Assembly: GCA_002083525.1 (NCBI GenBank)
Contig: LWDM01000026.1
Span: 176,340 to 240,339, forward strand
DNA from: Proteobacteria bacterium SG_bin9
GTDB lineage: Bacteria; Pseudomonadota; Alphaproteobacteria; Rhizobiales; Xanthobacteraceae
Length of the DNA stretch: 64,000 nt
Direction of reading: 5' to 3'
Positions within the stretch are counted from its first letter, which is position 1, and each line of letters starts with the position of its first letter. Below are positions 24,814 through 34,400 of this stretch, in pieces. Position numbers and translations under genes: made by a program. The notes under the pieces were generated by a model. The model worked only from the letters and a program-made list of their open reading frames with translations, searched no databases and had not been told where the DNA came from.

Positions 24814-27800
24814 TTAGCCGAGGCGTCCTGCGGCGTGGGCGAGGAGCGTGTAGACCATGCCCGTTTCCGAGACGAGGTAGTTGCGCAGCGCCTGCGGGCC
24901 GCCGCGCTCGTCGCGCGATACTTCGTCGAGCAGGCGCTCGAACTCGGCAATGTAGCGGTCGGCCGTCTGCTTGAAGGCGCGGTCGCCACGATACTTGCGG
25001 CTCACTTCGTCGAACGCCTTCTGGCCGTTCGGCGTGTACAGGCGCTTACTGAACGCCTTGCGCTCGCCGCGCTGATAGCGGTCCCACATCTCGGCGACGA
25101 GGTTGCGGTCCATCATGCGGCCGATATCGAGCGACAGAGCCTCGAGCGGATTGGCCGGGGCCTGCGGTGCGGCCGGCGCGGTGCGGCCGCGCGGAGCCTC
25201 ACGTTCGCCGTCGGCGCGGTTGAGCAGGTCTGACAGCCAACCGTCGCGGCTCTGGTCGTTGCCGACCGGGCTTACCGACGGGGCCTCGGTGCGGCGCGGG
25301 GCGGGCGCCGGCATGCCGAGGTCCGGCGGCGGCAGATTCGAGGCGCTGCGCTGCTGCACCCGCGCCTGGGGCTCGCTACGGCTGACGGCCGCTGCCATCG
25401 CCGGCTCTTCCTCGCGCTGGCTCGAGCGGCCGCTGGTCGACACCACATCGAGGCCGCGGCCATGACGCGCGACGATACGGTTGAGTTCGGCCAGCGCTTC
25501 GATCTGGTCGACGATGACCTTGCGCATCTGCGCGGTGCTCTCGGCGGCTTCCTGCGGGATCTCGAGTACGCCGCGGCGCAGTTCGCCGCGTGTGGCCTCC
25601 AGCTCCTGCTGCATTTCCGACGCCATCTGCTTCATGCCATGCACGATCGTGGCGAAGCGCTCGGCGGATTGCTTGAACATCGCATCCGCTTCCTGCATGC
25701 CCTGCTGATAGATGTCGGTCATCGCTTCCGAGGTGAGGCGGCGTTCTTCCTCGGCCGAGGCACGCACCGCTTCGAATTGGCGGCTGATGGACGATGCGCC
25801 GGCGCCGGCGGTCTCCGCGACCACGCGAGCGATGTCGCGGGCGCGGGCTTCCGCTGCAGCGAGCGACTCGTCGAGCAGGCCGGTGAAGCGAGTCAGGCGC
25901 TGGTCTAGATCCGCGGTGCGCAGGTCGATCGTGGTGACGAGGGACTCGAGCGCCGCCTTGCGTTCGGCGACCGACTCCGTCGTCGTCTGGTTGCTGCGCT
26001 CGACGATCGCCGCAGCCTCCGCAAGCGCTCGGCCGTGGCTGTCGAACTGGCCGGACAGCGATCCGAGGTCGCTCAGCGCCTTCGTGGTGGTCGAGGTGAA
26101 CTGGCTGAGTTGCGCTTCCAGCGTGTTGGTGCTGGCGCCGTGCCGGTTGGTCACGTCGTTCATGGTGGCGACGAAGTCGGCGACGCGCGAGACCAGTGCC
26201 TTCTCGAGCGAGTTGAGGTTGTCGTGGGCGCCGGTGAGAACTTCCTGCAACAGGATGTTGCCCTCGCGCAGCCGTTCGAACAGGGCGACCGTGTCGGTGC
26301 GCAGGATCTTGCTGGTTTCCTGCATCTCGGTGACGGCCGAGGACGCAACCTGGCGGGACTGCTTGATTGCCGCGCGTGTGGTCTGCTCGATATCCTTGAG
26401 CGACTTGTTGACGGCGCCGGTCGCGACTTCGCTCGCGGTGTTGATCATGCGGGCAAGGTCCGAGCCGTTGGTCACGAGCGTCTGGGCGAAGGTCACGCCC
26501 TTGGCCTCGATCGACTTCAGGGCGTCGTCGGTCACCCGCTTGATGTCTGCGGTGATCTGGCTGCTGCGGCCGCTCATGGCCTCGACCAGCGCGCCGCGGC
26601 GGTCGTCGATCATCTGCGACAGACGCTCGGTGTGCTGCTGCACCGTTCCAACGATTTCTTCCGACTTACCGGTCATCGTCGAGCCGAAACTCGTGGCCGA
26701 AGCAATGATCGAACGCTCGACGTCGGCTGAGGTCGACTTGATCTGCGTCGCGACCTCGTTTGCAGTCGTGGCGAGGGAGGCCTGAGCACTGCGGGTGGTC
26801 GACAGGATCGTGTCCGATGTGCTGGTGGTGGTAGCGCTGATCGAGCGCTCGATCTCTTCCGACAACGACTTGATCTGGCCGGCGGCAGTGGTCGATGAGC
26901 TGAGCAGAGTCTGCTGCACGTCGCGCGCGCTCGCGAGGATCGAGGCCGTGGTCGAACTGCCGGCCGTCGTCAGGCTGCGTTCGAGGTCGGCGGACAGCGT
27001 TTTGATCTGGTCGGCGACAGCCGACGAGGCTTCGATCAGCGTCGAGTGTGCCTCACGCGCGCCGCCGAGCACGGCGGCCGATGTGGTCGAGCCGGCGGTG
27101 GTCAGTGTGCGCTCGACGTCGACCGAGAGCGACTTGATCTGGTTCGCGGCATCCGATGCGGCCGAGATCAGCGAGCGCTCGATATCGGCGGAGAGGGACT
27201 TGATCTGTGTCGAGGCGTCGGACGATGCGGAAATCAGCGTCGCCTGAGCTTCGCGGGTGCTGTTGATGAGGGCGGCGGTGGTGGTGTTGCCGACCATCGA
27301 GAGCGCACGCTCGGACTCGGTGGTGGCATCGCGCAGCTTGTTCGCAACCTCGCTCGAGACGCCGAGCAGGGACTGCTGAGCCACGCGGGCGCTGTTCTCG
27401 ATGGCTTCGCCCGAGTTGGTGACGAGGTTGGTGAGGGTGCGTTCCGCTTCGTCGACGCGCGAGCGGATGCCGAGCGACAGCTCTTCTGCGCGCGAGATCA
27501 GCGTGTCGCTAGCTTCACGGCCGCTGGTTTCGATGCGGCTGGCCACGGCTTCGACGCGCGAGCCGAGCAGGTCCTCGAACTGCGACACGCGGGTTTCGAT
27601 GTCGGTGACGACGCTGGTCGCCTTGTTCTCGATGCTCTGCTGAACGTCCTGGAAGCGTGCGTTGATTGTCTCGGTCAGGTACGCGGTGCGGCTGTCGATC
27701 GCCTCGGTGACGTTGGCGATGCGCTGGCCGATGGCGTCGACCGCGTGGGTGGTGCCGGTGTCGAGCGACGAGGCGATCGTGGACAGGCGCGAGTCCAGCG

Positions 27801-29673
27801 TCTCGGTGACCGAACGCGAGCGGGCGTCGAACGAGTTTTCGAGCGCCTTGACCCGGGTCTCCACCGTTTCGTCAAACGACTTGATGCGGGTGTCGAGCGA
27901 TACGTCGAGATTGGTGACGCGCGATTCGAGCAGGGTTTGGAACTGAACCAGCCGCTGATCGAGGGCTGCGCTGATCTCGCCTCCGTTGGAGGCGACGCGG
28001 CTGTCGAACGTGTCGACGTAGTTCTTCAGGCTGTCGGAAATGGTCTGGGTGCGCTGACCCATCCGCTCGACGATCTCGCCGCCGAACGTCTTCACCGTGC
28101 GATCGAACTCGGAGATGTGGCGGGTGATCAGTGCGCCGAGCGTGCCGCTGTCGCGGGCGAACCTTTCGGCGAGTTCCGAACCCTGATCCTTCACGAGCTC
28201 GTCGAACGCGGTCATCTGCGTCGAGAGGGTGTCGTGAGCCGTCTCGGTCTGGCTGACGACGCGGGCGATCAGCGAGTTGACCGACGCATCGAGGGCTTCG
28301 CGCGTCTTGTCGCCGGTTTCGACGATGCGCTCGGCCATGCGGCTGCCGGCCTCGTCGACCTTGCCGACGAGATCGCCGCTGCGGAGGTCGAGTTCGAGGA
28401 GCAGGGAGTCGGTCGAGGTCTTGAGCGAGTCGTGGACCTGCTCGGTGCGGTCGGCGACGGCGTCGATAATGTCGGCGGCCTTCTTCTCGAAGTCGGTCGT
28501 CACGCGGTCGACGCGCTCGGTCAGCATCTCGTGGACGCGGTCGGCGAGGTCGACGAACTCGTCGTGCACCGAGCCGGTCTTGAAGTTGAGGCTGGTGGTC
28601 AGCCGCTCGCTGGCGTCGAGCACGGCGCGCGTGGTTTCGGCGCTGGCTTCCTCGAGGCGGTCGAGCAAGTCGCCGCCGCGCTCGCCGAGCGCGAGGATCA
28701 TGTTGTCGCCGGCGGTGCCGAGCGCGCGGGTGATGTGTTCGCCGCGCTCTTCCAGTGCACTGGTGATGCTCTGGGCGACTTCGTCGACGCGCGAGGCGAT
28801 GGCGTCCGAGATCAGCGCGATGTCATGGCGCAGATCGATCTGCACACCGGAGATGGCGTTGCGTACCTGTTCGGCCTGACCGACCAAGTTGTCGCGTTGC
28901 TGCGCGATGTCCTGGAGCAGGGCGCGGATGCGCACTTCGTTATCGCTATAGGCGCGTTCCAGCGCGGCGACTTCGTTTGTGACGAGGGTTTCGAGTTCGC
29001 TCGCGCGTGCGATCGCGCGCTCGACGCCGTCGCCCATAGCCGCGACTTCGCGGCGGATCGCCTGGCCGACGGTGACCATTGAATCCGAAGCCGCGCCTTC
29101 CGGCTCGGAGAAGCGGATCGCGACCTGCGCCATCGACTGCGCGATAAGGCCGAGTTCCTGGCCGCGCCACGCGAGCGCCGCCAGCAGATAGACGAGAAGG
29201 ATCGGCGCGAGAAACAGCGCCACGAGGCCGGCAAGCGCGAGCGTGCCGCCGCTGCCCTGGCCGAGGAGGTTCTGCAGCGCGGGCAGGAAGGCGACGGTCA
29301 GCAGGCCGCAGCCGAGAATCCAGATGCCGGCGAACAGCGTAGCGATGGTGTAGGCGGTGCGGCCCGGGCGGCTCTTCTGCAGCGATTGCAGGATCTGGCC
29401 GATGGCCTCGCGGTCGTCATTGGCGGGGCGGCGCGCGAAGCGGTTGTCTTCCGGAGCGGACTCAAAAGCGCGATCGACGGTGCGGGTCTCGTAGGAACGA
29501 TCGTCGAAGGTCGCGGATACGGCGCTCGGTTCGTTGGCGGAGAACTCGACGCGGCTCGCAGCATCGCGCTCAGCGCCCTGCGCCGGCCGCTGCTCACCGA
29601 TATTCAGCGCTTCCTGAATTGCGGAGAGCGCGACTTCGGTGGGGTCTTTGACCTTCTTCGGGTTATTCGCCAT
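24814..29673 (-). CDS. Giant membrane-anchored coiled-coil protein, growth pole ring (GPR/RgsE)-like
   Basis: 1619 residues. The N-terminal ~100 residues are hydrophilic, then two membrane segments (~107-130 and ~143-168). From there to residue ~1400 it is almost continuous amphipathic helix, with 22/44-residue periodicity (QIKSLSADIERS-type units) and recurrent SRVE/DSR segments. A Pro-rich linker (~1400-1500) and a compact C-terminal helical domain (MWDRYQRGERKAFSKRLYTPNGQKAFDEV) follow. Size, topology and apolipoprotein-like 22-mers match GPR of Agrobacterium and RgsE of Sinorhizobium, which form a ring at the growing pole and are needed for polar growth. The assignment is from architecture, not alignment. 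It diverges from an Hpt protein gene. Confidence 0.8.
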   Translation of the reverse strand: MANNPKKVKDPTEVALSAIQEALNIGEQRPAQGAERDAASRVEFSANEPSAVSATFDDRSYETRTVDRAFESAPEDNRFARRPANDDREAIGQILQSLQKSRPGRTAYTIATLFAGIWILGCGLLTVAFLPALQNLLGQGSGGTLALAGLVALFLAPILLVYLLAALAWRGQELGLIAQSMAQVAIRFSEPEGAASDSMVTVGQAIRREVAAMGDGVERAIARASELETLVTNEVAALERAYSDNEVRIRALLQDIAQQRDNLVGQAEQVRNAISGVQIDLRHDIALISDAIASRVDEVAQSITSALEERGEHITRALGTAGDNMILALGERGGDLLDRLEEASAETTRAVLDASERLTTSLNFKTGSVHDEFVDLADRVHEMLTERVDRVTTDFEKKAADIIDAVADRTEQVHDSLKTSTDSLLLELDLRSGDLVGKVDEAGSRMAERIVETGDKTREALDASVNSLIARVVSQTETAHDTLSTQMTAFDELVKDQGSELAERFARDSGTLGALITRHISEFDRTVKTFGGEIVERMGQRTQTISDSLKNYVDTFDSRVASNGGEISAALDQRLVQFQTLLESRVTNLDVSLDTRIKSFDETVETRVKALENSFDARSRSVTETLDSRLSTIASSLDTGTTHAVDAIGQRIANVTEAIDSRTAYLTETINARFQDVQQSIENKATSVVTDIETRVSQFEDLLGSRVEAVASRIETSGREASDTLISRAEELSLGIRSRVDEAERTLTNLVTNSGEAIENSARVAQQSLLGVSSEVANKLRDATTESERALSMVGNTTTAALINSTREAQATLISASSDASTQIKSLSADIERSLISAASDAANQIKSLSVDVERTLTTAGSTTSAAVLGGAREAHSTLIEASSAVADQIKTLSADLERSLTTAGSSTTASILASARDVQQTLLSSSTTAAGQIKSLSEEIERSISATTTSTSDTILSTTRSAQASLATTANEVATQIKSTSADVERSIIASATSFGSTMTGKSEEIVGTVQQHTERLSQMIDDRRGALVEAMSGRSSQITADIKRVTDDALKSIEAKGVTFAQTLVTNGSDLARMINTASEVATGAVNKSLKDIEQTTRAAIKQSRQVASSAVTEMQETSKILRTDTVALFERLREGNILLQEVLTGAHDNLNSLEKALVSRVADFVATMNDVTNRHGASTNTLEAQLSQFTSTTTKALSDLGSLSGQFDSHGRALAEAAAIVERSNQTTTESVAERKAALESLVTTIDLRTADLDQRLTRFTGLLDESLAAAEARARDIARVVAETAGAGASSISRQFEAVRASAEEERRLTSEAMTDIYQQGMQEADAMFKQSAERFATIVHGMKQMASEMQQELEATRGELRRGVLEIPQEAAESTAQMRKVIVDQIEALAELNRIVARHGRGLDVVSTSGRSSQREEEPAMAAAVSRSEPQARVQQRSASNLPPPDLGMPAPAPRRTEAPSVSPVGNDQSRDGWLSDLLNRADGEREAPRGRTAPAAPQAPANPLEALSLDIGRMMDRNLVAEMWDRYQRGERKAFSKRLYTPNGQKAFDEVSRKYRGDRAFKQTADRYIAEFERLLDEVSRDERGGPQALRNYLVSETGMVYTLLAHAAGRLG
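26735..27262 (-). repeat. Tandem 132-bp (44-codon) repeats inside the GPR-like gene
   Basis: The landmark GACTTGATCTG (or GTTTTGATCTG) recurs at 26735, 26867, 26999, 27131 and 27197, spacings of 132, 132, 132 and 66 bases. This encodes QIKSLS-type units of 44 residues and a 22-residue half unit. It shows that the long coiled coil grew by internal duplication. Confidence 0.82.
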
Positions 29674-30064
29674 GTCCGTGTACGCCCTTCAGTTACGCTT
29701 GGTGCGGGGCTTTGAGAGTGCGCAGGATCGTCGGCCGAACGCGCCCCAAAAGCCTCACAGGGCCGCCTTGCGCGCAGGCGGTCATCCAGGGAGGCTTGTC
29801 CCCCAATTCCTCAAACATCCTATTGGCTTGGCTGCTTGAATGAAATGCCCGGCGTTAAGAACATTTTAATCATCGTTAACGGGCGCGAGGCTAACGCCTT
29901 CAAACTGCTCAAAAATCCAAATCGCTTGCGGAGTTGGTGGCAAACTCGCGGCGAATTCGAGGCAAAATCGCGGCTTGTACACGTAAGGTTCCGTTAACCG
30001 TTTCCGTGATTGGCTGGCTCGATTCCGGCCTTCCGAGCGCCGCCGGACGGAGTTTTGAAGTCCC
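29674..30064. promoter_or_regulatory. 391-base divergent region with CtrA-type boxes (GPR-like gene / Hpt gene)
   Basis: No gene is seen here. At 29855-29880 there are three TTAA half-sites: TTAA (29855), seven bases, TTAA (29866), six bases, TTAAC (29876). TTAA-N7-TTAA is the full CtrA consensus. A further TTAACC half-site lies at 29994. The cluster is about 180 bases from either start codon. CtrA control of both genes is inferred from the motif. Confidence 0.55.
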
Positions 30065-30442
30065 ATGCCGCGCCACGCCGAATGGATCGAATGGATGCCG
30101 TCGCCGCCGCTTGTCCCTGACGAAGCCCCGCTGGACCGCAACCACCTGTCGCGCATGACGCTTGGCGAGCAAAGCCTCGAGCGCGAGGTGCTGGCCATGT
30201 TCGCCGCGCAAGCCAAGGACGTCACTGAGCGGCTGGCAACGGCACCGGCCAACGCCGCCGAACTCGCGCACACGCTGAAGGGCTCCGCACGGTCGGTCGG
30301 CGCCTTCCGTCTGGCCGATGCGCTGGAGGCCTACGAGATCGATCTGGCGACCGGCATTGCGGCTGCGGCCACGCTGGAAACCGTGTGTGCAGAAGTCGCC
30401 CGCGCGCGCACGGCGATCGACGCCATCCTCAAGCGGTCCTGA
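30065..30442 (+). CDS. Hpt domain phosphotransfer protein
   Basis: 125 residues. A single histidine phosphotransfer domain occupies most of it, with the phospho-acceptor His at about residue 69 in LAHTLKGSARSVGAFRLADAL. No kinase or receiver domain is attached, so it should shuttle phosphate between a hybrid kinase and a response regulator, like ChpT/Hpt proteins, though it is not ChpT by size. Divergent from the growth-pole-like gene with CtrA-type boxes between them, it may belong to a polarity or cell-cycle circuit; that link is inference. Confidence 0.85.
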   Translation: MPRHAEWIEWMPSPPLVPDEAPLDRNHLSRMTLGEQSLEREVLAMFAAQAKDVTERLATAPANAAELAHTLKGSARSVGAFRLADALEAYEIDLATGIAAAATLETVCAEVARARTAIDAILKRS

Positions 30443-30546
30443 ACCTCCCGTATTCGTGCGGCTTTTAGCGGCCGGGGCGCTGGCGCTCGCCGTTTCGAAC
30501 CGTTATAGGAACCGCACCGAACGTCCCAGCCGGAATAAACTCCATC

Positions 30547-30867
30547 ATGGTCAAGGTTACTTTCGTCGATCACTCAGGCACGTCCCGCACCGTGGATGTG
30601 GAAGCGGGCGCCACCCTGATGGAGGCCGCTATCCGCAACGCGATCCCGGGTATCGAGGCCGAGTGCGGCGGCGCCTGCGCCTGCGCGACCTGCCATGTCT
30701 ACGTCGACGAGGCCTGGAAGGATAAGACGGGCAGCCCGACGCCGATGGAAGAAGACATGCTCGACTTCGGCTTCGACGTGCGCCCGACCTCGCGGCTGTC
30801 GTGCCAGATCAAGATCACCGACGACCTCGAAGGTCTCACGGTGTCGACGCCGGAACGTCAGGCGTAA
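30547..30867 (+). CDS. [2Fe-2S] ferredoxin, adrenodoxin type
   Basis: 106 residues. Cluster ligands are C40, C46, C49 and C86 in the spacing C-x5-C-x2-C-x36-C of vertebrate/adrenodoxin-type ferredoxins (ECGGACACATCHVYV, then SRLSCQIKI). Soluble, cytoplasmic electron carrier; partners in this class include cytochromes P450 and Fe-S assembly. A ferredoxin-NADP reductase gene lies ~4.7 kb away at 35576 and could reduce it. Its stop directly abuts the stop of the convergent gene. Confident family call. Confidence 0.93.
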   Translation: MVKVTFVDHSGTSRTVDVEAGATLMEAAIRNAIPGIEAECGGACACATCHVYVDEAWKDKTGSPTPMEEDMLDFGFDVRPTSRLSCQIKITDDLEGLTVSTPERQA

Positions 30868-31272
30868 TCACGCCGCTTCGCCGACCTTCTGCAGCGTGCA
30901 GCCGGTGATCTTCCAGCTTCCGTCCGGCTGTTTCTCCAGCGTGTAGAGCGCCTGCCACGGCACGCCTTCGTCATCGACGATGCGGACCGCCTGCGCGACG
31001 ATATCGCCGGAGGCTTGCGCCTTGCCGAACTCGAACGACTTGTGGCGGACGACCGGCGGATAGTTCTTCGTCACCATTCCCATGAACACATCCGCCTGCG
31101 TGAACACGCCGCGGATACCGGGCGCCGCATAGGAATAGGCGGCGGCCGCGTCGCCGCGGATAAACGCCTCGACCTGCGAGCGGATGATGGTCTGCGCATC
31201 GGCGGTGTCGTCCGCATGCGCGGGCGAGGCGAAGCCGACGAACAGGGCGATCAGGATGGCGAACGCGCGCAT
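30868..31272 (-). CDS. DUF4864-type exported protein
   Basis: 134 residues from the ATG at 31272. The first ~20 residues are a Sec signal peptide (MRAFAILIALFVGFASPAHA). The mature part has the NTF2-like look of DUF4864: an early IIRSQVEAFIRGDAAAAYSYAAP helix and a C-terminal GVPWQALYTLEKQPDGSWKITGCTL strand pair. Function of the family is unknown; it should be periplasmic. The frame runs on upstream, but the signal peptide fixes this start. It follows the caspase-like gene on the same strand at a distance of 128 bases. Confidence 0.82.
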   Translation of the reverse strand: MRAFAILIALFVGFASPAHADDTADAQTIIRSQVEAFIRGDAAAAYSYAAPGIRGVFTQADVFMGMVTKNYPPVVRHKSFEFGKAQASGDIVAQAVRIVDDEGVPWQALYTLEKQPDGSWKITGCTLQKVGEAA

Positions 31273-31400
31273 GGGAACAGTTCCTGCTGGCTGGACACGT
31301 CCCGGCGCAGGCAAGTCTGATCCTTGTGGAAGCCGACCGCAAGCGCCGGGGACGCCGTCAACAGGATACGCGCGGATGCGGGCGCGGGTTTCGTGCCGAT

Positions 31401-34400
31401 TTAGCGCAACGGCGCCAGGTCGCGCGCAGCCACGTAGCCGAGCATACGTCCCTCGCGTGCGACCAGTGTCCAACCGGCTTCGCTGCTGATCACCGTCACG
31501 GGCGTTCTCGCATCGAGCTGCCGTACGCGCGCTGCGCCAAGCGCCGGCTGGATCAGGAGTTCCGATGCAGCACTGATCGTATGCGTCGGCGCGGACGGAA
31601 TGGGGGTCTCGGATGTGTCGGCAGGAAGCAGCGCCGTGCGGTTAGCGAGCGGATAGTTGCTGCTCGCAATCTTCACCTGCGGCACCTGCCGCTTCCTGTA
31701 GAGTCTTTCGCTGAGCGAGGTGACCCGCGCGTAAACGTAAGTGGCGAGTTCGCTGAGATCGACCTTGCCGTTGCCGTCGCTGTCACCTTTGTCGATCGCT
31801 TCCAGGAAGTTGTAGGTGAACAGGCCGTGCCCACGAAAACCTTCCTGCGCGTCCTGATCGCTCGCGGAGGCCGTCATGATGGTGCGGCCGGTCGCTTGCG
31901 CCAAACGATCGCTGGCCGCGCCGCGCTCGATCAACTTGGTCGTCACCTGGTCCTTGTCGACCAGCGAGCCGCTCTCGCAGGTGTCGAACAGCAGGATGCT
32001 TCTGCGCGCGGGAATGTTGGCAAACCATGTCTGCCACTGTTCCTGCGCCACGCCCTGTTTGACGACCGCCGCCTCGACTACTTCGAGTTTCGTCCTGTCG
32101 CCGTCGATCTTGAACGCGTGCGGGATGAAGTAGTAGCGGCCGTTCACCGTCTTGCCGTGACCGGCAACGAAGAACACGACGGTGTCGGTCGGCTGGACCT
32201 TCTTCGATAGTGCAGTGAACACCTTGTCGAGATTGGCCAGCGTGGCGTCCGCGTCCCGCACGAGCGTGACGTCGACGTTCGAGAACAATCCGGACGCAGC
32301 CTTGCGCAGGCCATTGGCCAGCGCTTCCGCATCGGGCACCGCGAACTGCAGGCGGAATTGCGGGTCGGCGTAGTTGTTCAGGCCGACCGCCATCACGAAC
32401 AGGCGGGGCTGTACGCCGGTCGCGGCCGGGGCGGGCGCCGTCACGCCGACGCGGGCCGGGACTGACGACACGAAGTTAGCTTGATTGTAGGCGACAACCT
32501 CGATTTGGTTCGTGCCTTCATCGAGCGCGAGCTGACGTGTCAGCCGCAGCGGTTGACCTGCCGCAGGTGCAACCGGCGGCGTCACCACGCCGACCGTCAC
32601 GCCGTTGACGCGCCATTCTACGCGGCCAACGCCGCCGTTTGTGGCGGTGATGTCGACGCCGACGTTGGCTTGTGCGCTCGTTAGCCTGTCTCCATCGCTC
32701 GGCGACACGATACTCACGGTCGGCGCATTGCCGCTTGCGATCACTCTGTTGAGATCGAGCCGTGCAGCTGCCTCGCGAACAAGTCCGCGCGGATCGCCTG
32801 CCAGCTTCTCTCGCACGAGGTCAGGCCGGTAGAGTGCCTGATAGAACTGGTCGACGGTGAATCGGTCGAGTCCACGCACCATCGTCAGCAGTTGCGAGGC
32901 CTTGTCGGATGAGGCGTCGAAGAAGCCTTCCGGCGTGATCGATACCCACTCGTCGTTGCTGAAGCCGACCATGGTCAGCAGCAATTCGGTGCGCGTGGCG
33001 TCCCAGATCTTCAAGGTGCCGTCGTCACCGGCAGAGACGATCTGACGGCCGGAATTGATGAAGCGTGCCGCATTCACTTTGCCGGCATGGCCGACGTAGG
33101 TTCGCTGCATGGTTCCGGTATTTGCGTCCCATACTCTGATCGATGTGTCGGCTGAGGTAGACACGAGAAGATTTCCGGTGCCGTCGTAAGCAACCGAATT
33201 GATTTGACCGACGTGGCCGCGGAGCGTGCGCAGCGTACGGCCGCTACTTACGTCCCAGATGCGGATGGTCTTGTCGCCGCTCCCGGAGGCCAGGTTGGCG
33301 CTATTGGGCGAGAACGAGAGCGAACTGATGTGGTCCGCGTGTCCAGTGAGAGTCCGCTGAAACCCGCCCGAATCCAGGTTGACGAGCTTGATCCACCATC
33401 CGGCGCCAGCTGCCGCGAGGCGTTTGCTGTCCGGCGAGATCGCCAGATCAAGCATGTTTTCGCTGTCGGTCAGGGTGCGGGCCTTGTTGGTCTCCGCATT
33501 CCAGATCTTCAGCGTCTTGTCGTAACCGCCTTCGCTCGCGAACCAGCGGCCGTTCGGAGCATAGACTATCGTGCTGATTTCGGCGTCATGCCCTGAATTG
33601 AGGTCGCGCAGGAGTTTTCCGGTCGTCGTATCCCAGATTTTGATGTTGATCATGTTCGCCGTGAGCACACGCGAGCTGTCAGGAGAGAATGCGATTGGCT
33701 CCAGCCACGTCGCATGGCCGCCGAACGATCGCACGAGACGGCCCGTGGCCGCGTCCCACAAACGTACCGTATTGCCGCCTTTATTGAGCACCGGGGAGCC
33801 GGGACTCGCGCCGGGCGTACCGCTGCCTGACAGAATGAACTTTCCGTCGGGTGAGGGCGTCACCTTGAACGCATCGCCGCCGTTGGGCGCCGGAGTATTC
33901 TTCTCCTTCAGCGATGCGACATCGTAAAAACGAACCCGCTTTTCGTTGTCGCAGATCAGCATGTCGCGCCCATCCGGCGACAATGCGATCACGCGGGCGT
34001 CGCTGTCGACCTTGATCGAGCGCAACAGCTTGCCGGTTGCGACACTCCAGAGCTTGAGTTGCTTGTCGGATGCCGAAGCAAACAGGGTACCGTCGGGAGA
34101 AAAGGCAAAGATCGAGTCGTTGTGCGGCATGGCCGACGCCGCCGCGCCTGTCGCCGTGTCGACGATGATCGTCGTCTTGACCTTGCTGTCGTATTGCGCG
34201 GTCAGTGCCAGAAAGTTGCCGCGCGGCGAAAATTTCTGATCGAACTTTCCGGGCGGACGAATGGCCGTCTTGCGCACCAGCTCCCGTGTTTCGAGGTTCC
34301 AAACCGCGATTGAGTTATCGTCGACGAGCGAGATGAACTCACGTCCGCCGGGCAAGAACACCGGACGGAAGACCTTCTTCTTCGGGATCGAGAACGTATG

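Noticed and set aside
26735..27262. CRISPR-like array from regularly spaced repeats
   Set aside because: The 132-base periodicity is entirely coding, the units are variable and there are no unique spacers or cas genes. It is an internal protein repeat.
27046..29082. 678-codon plus-strand open frame inside the growth-pole-like gene
   Set aside because: It is antisense to a repetitive coding region. Its apparent repeats (VERLGD/VDRLGD) mirror the coiled-coil repeats of the real gene.
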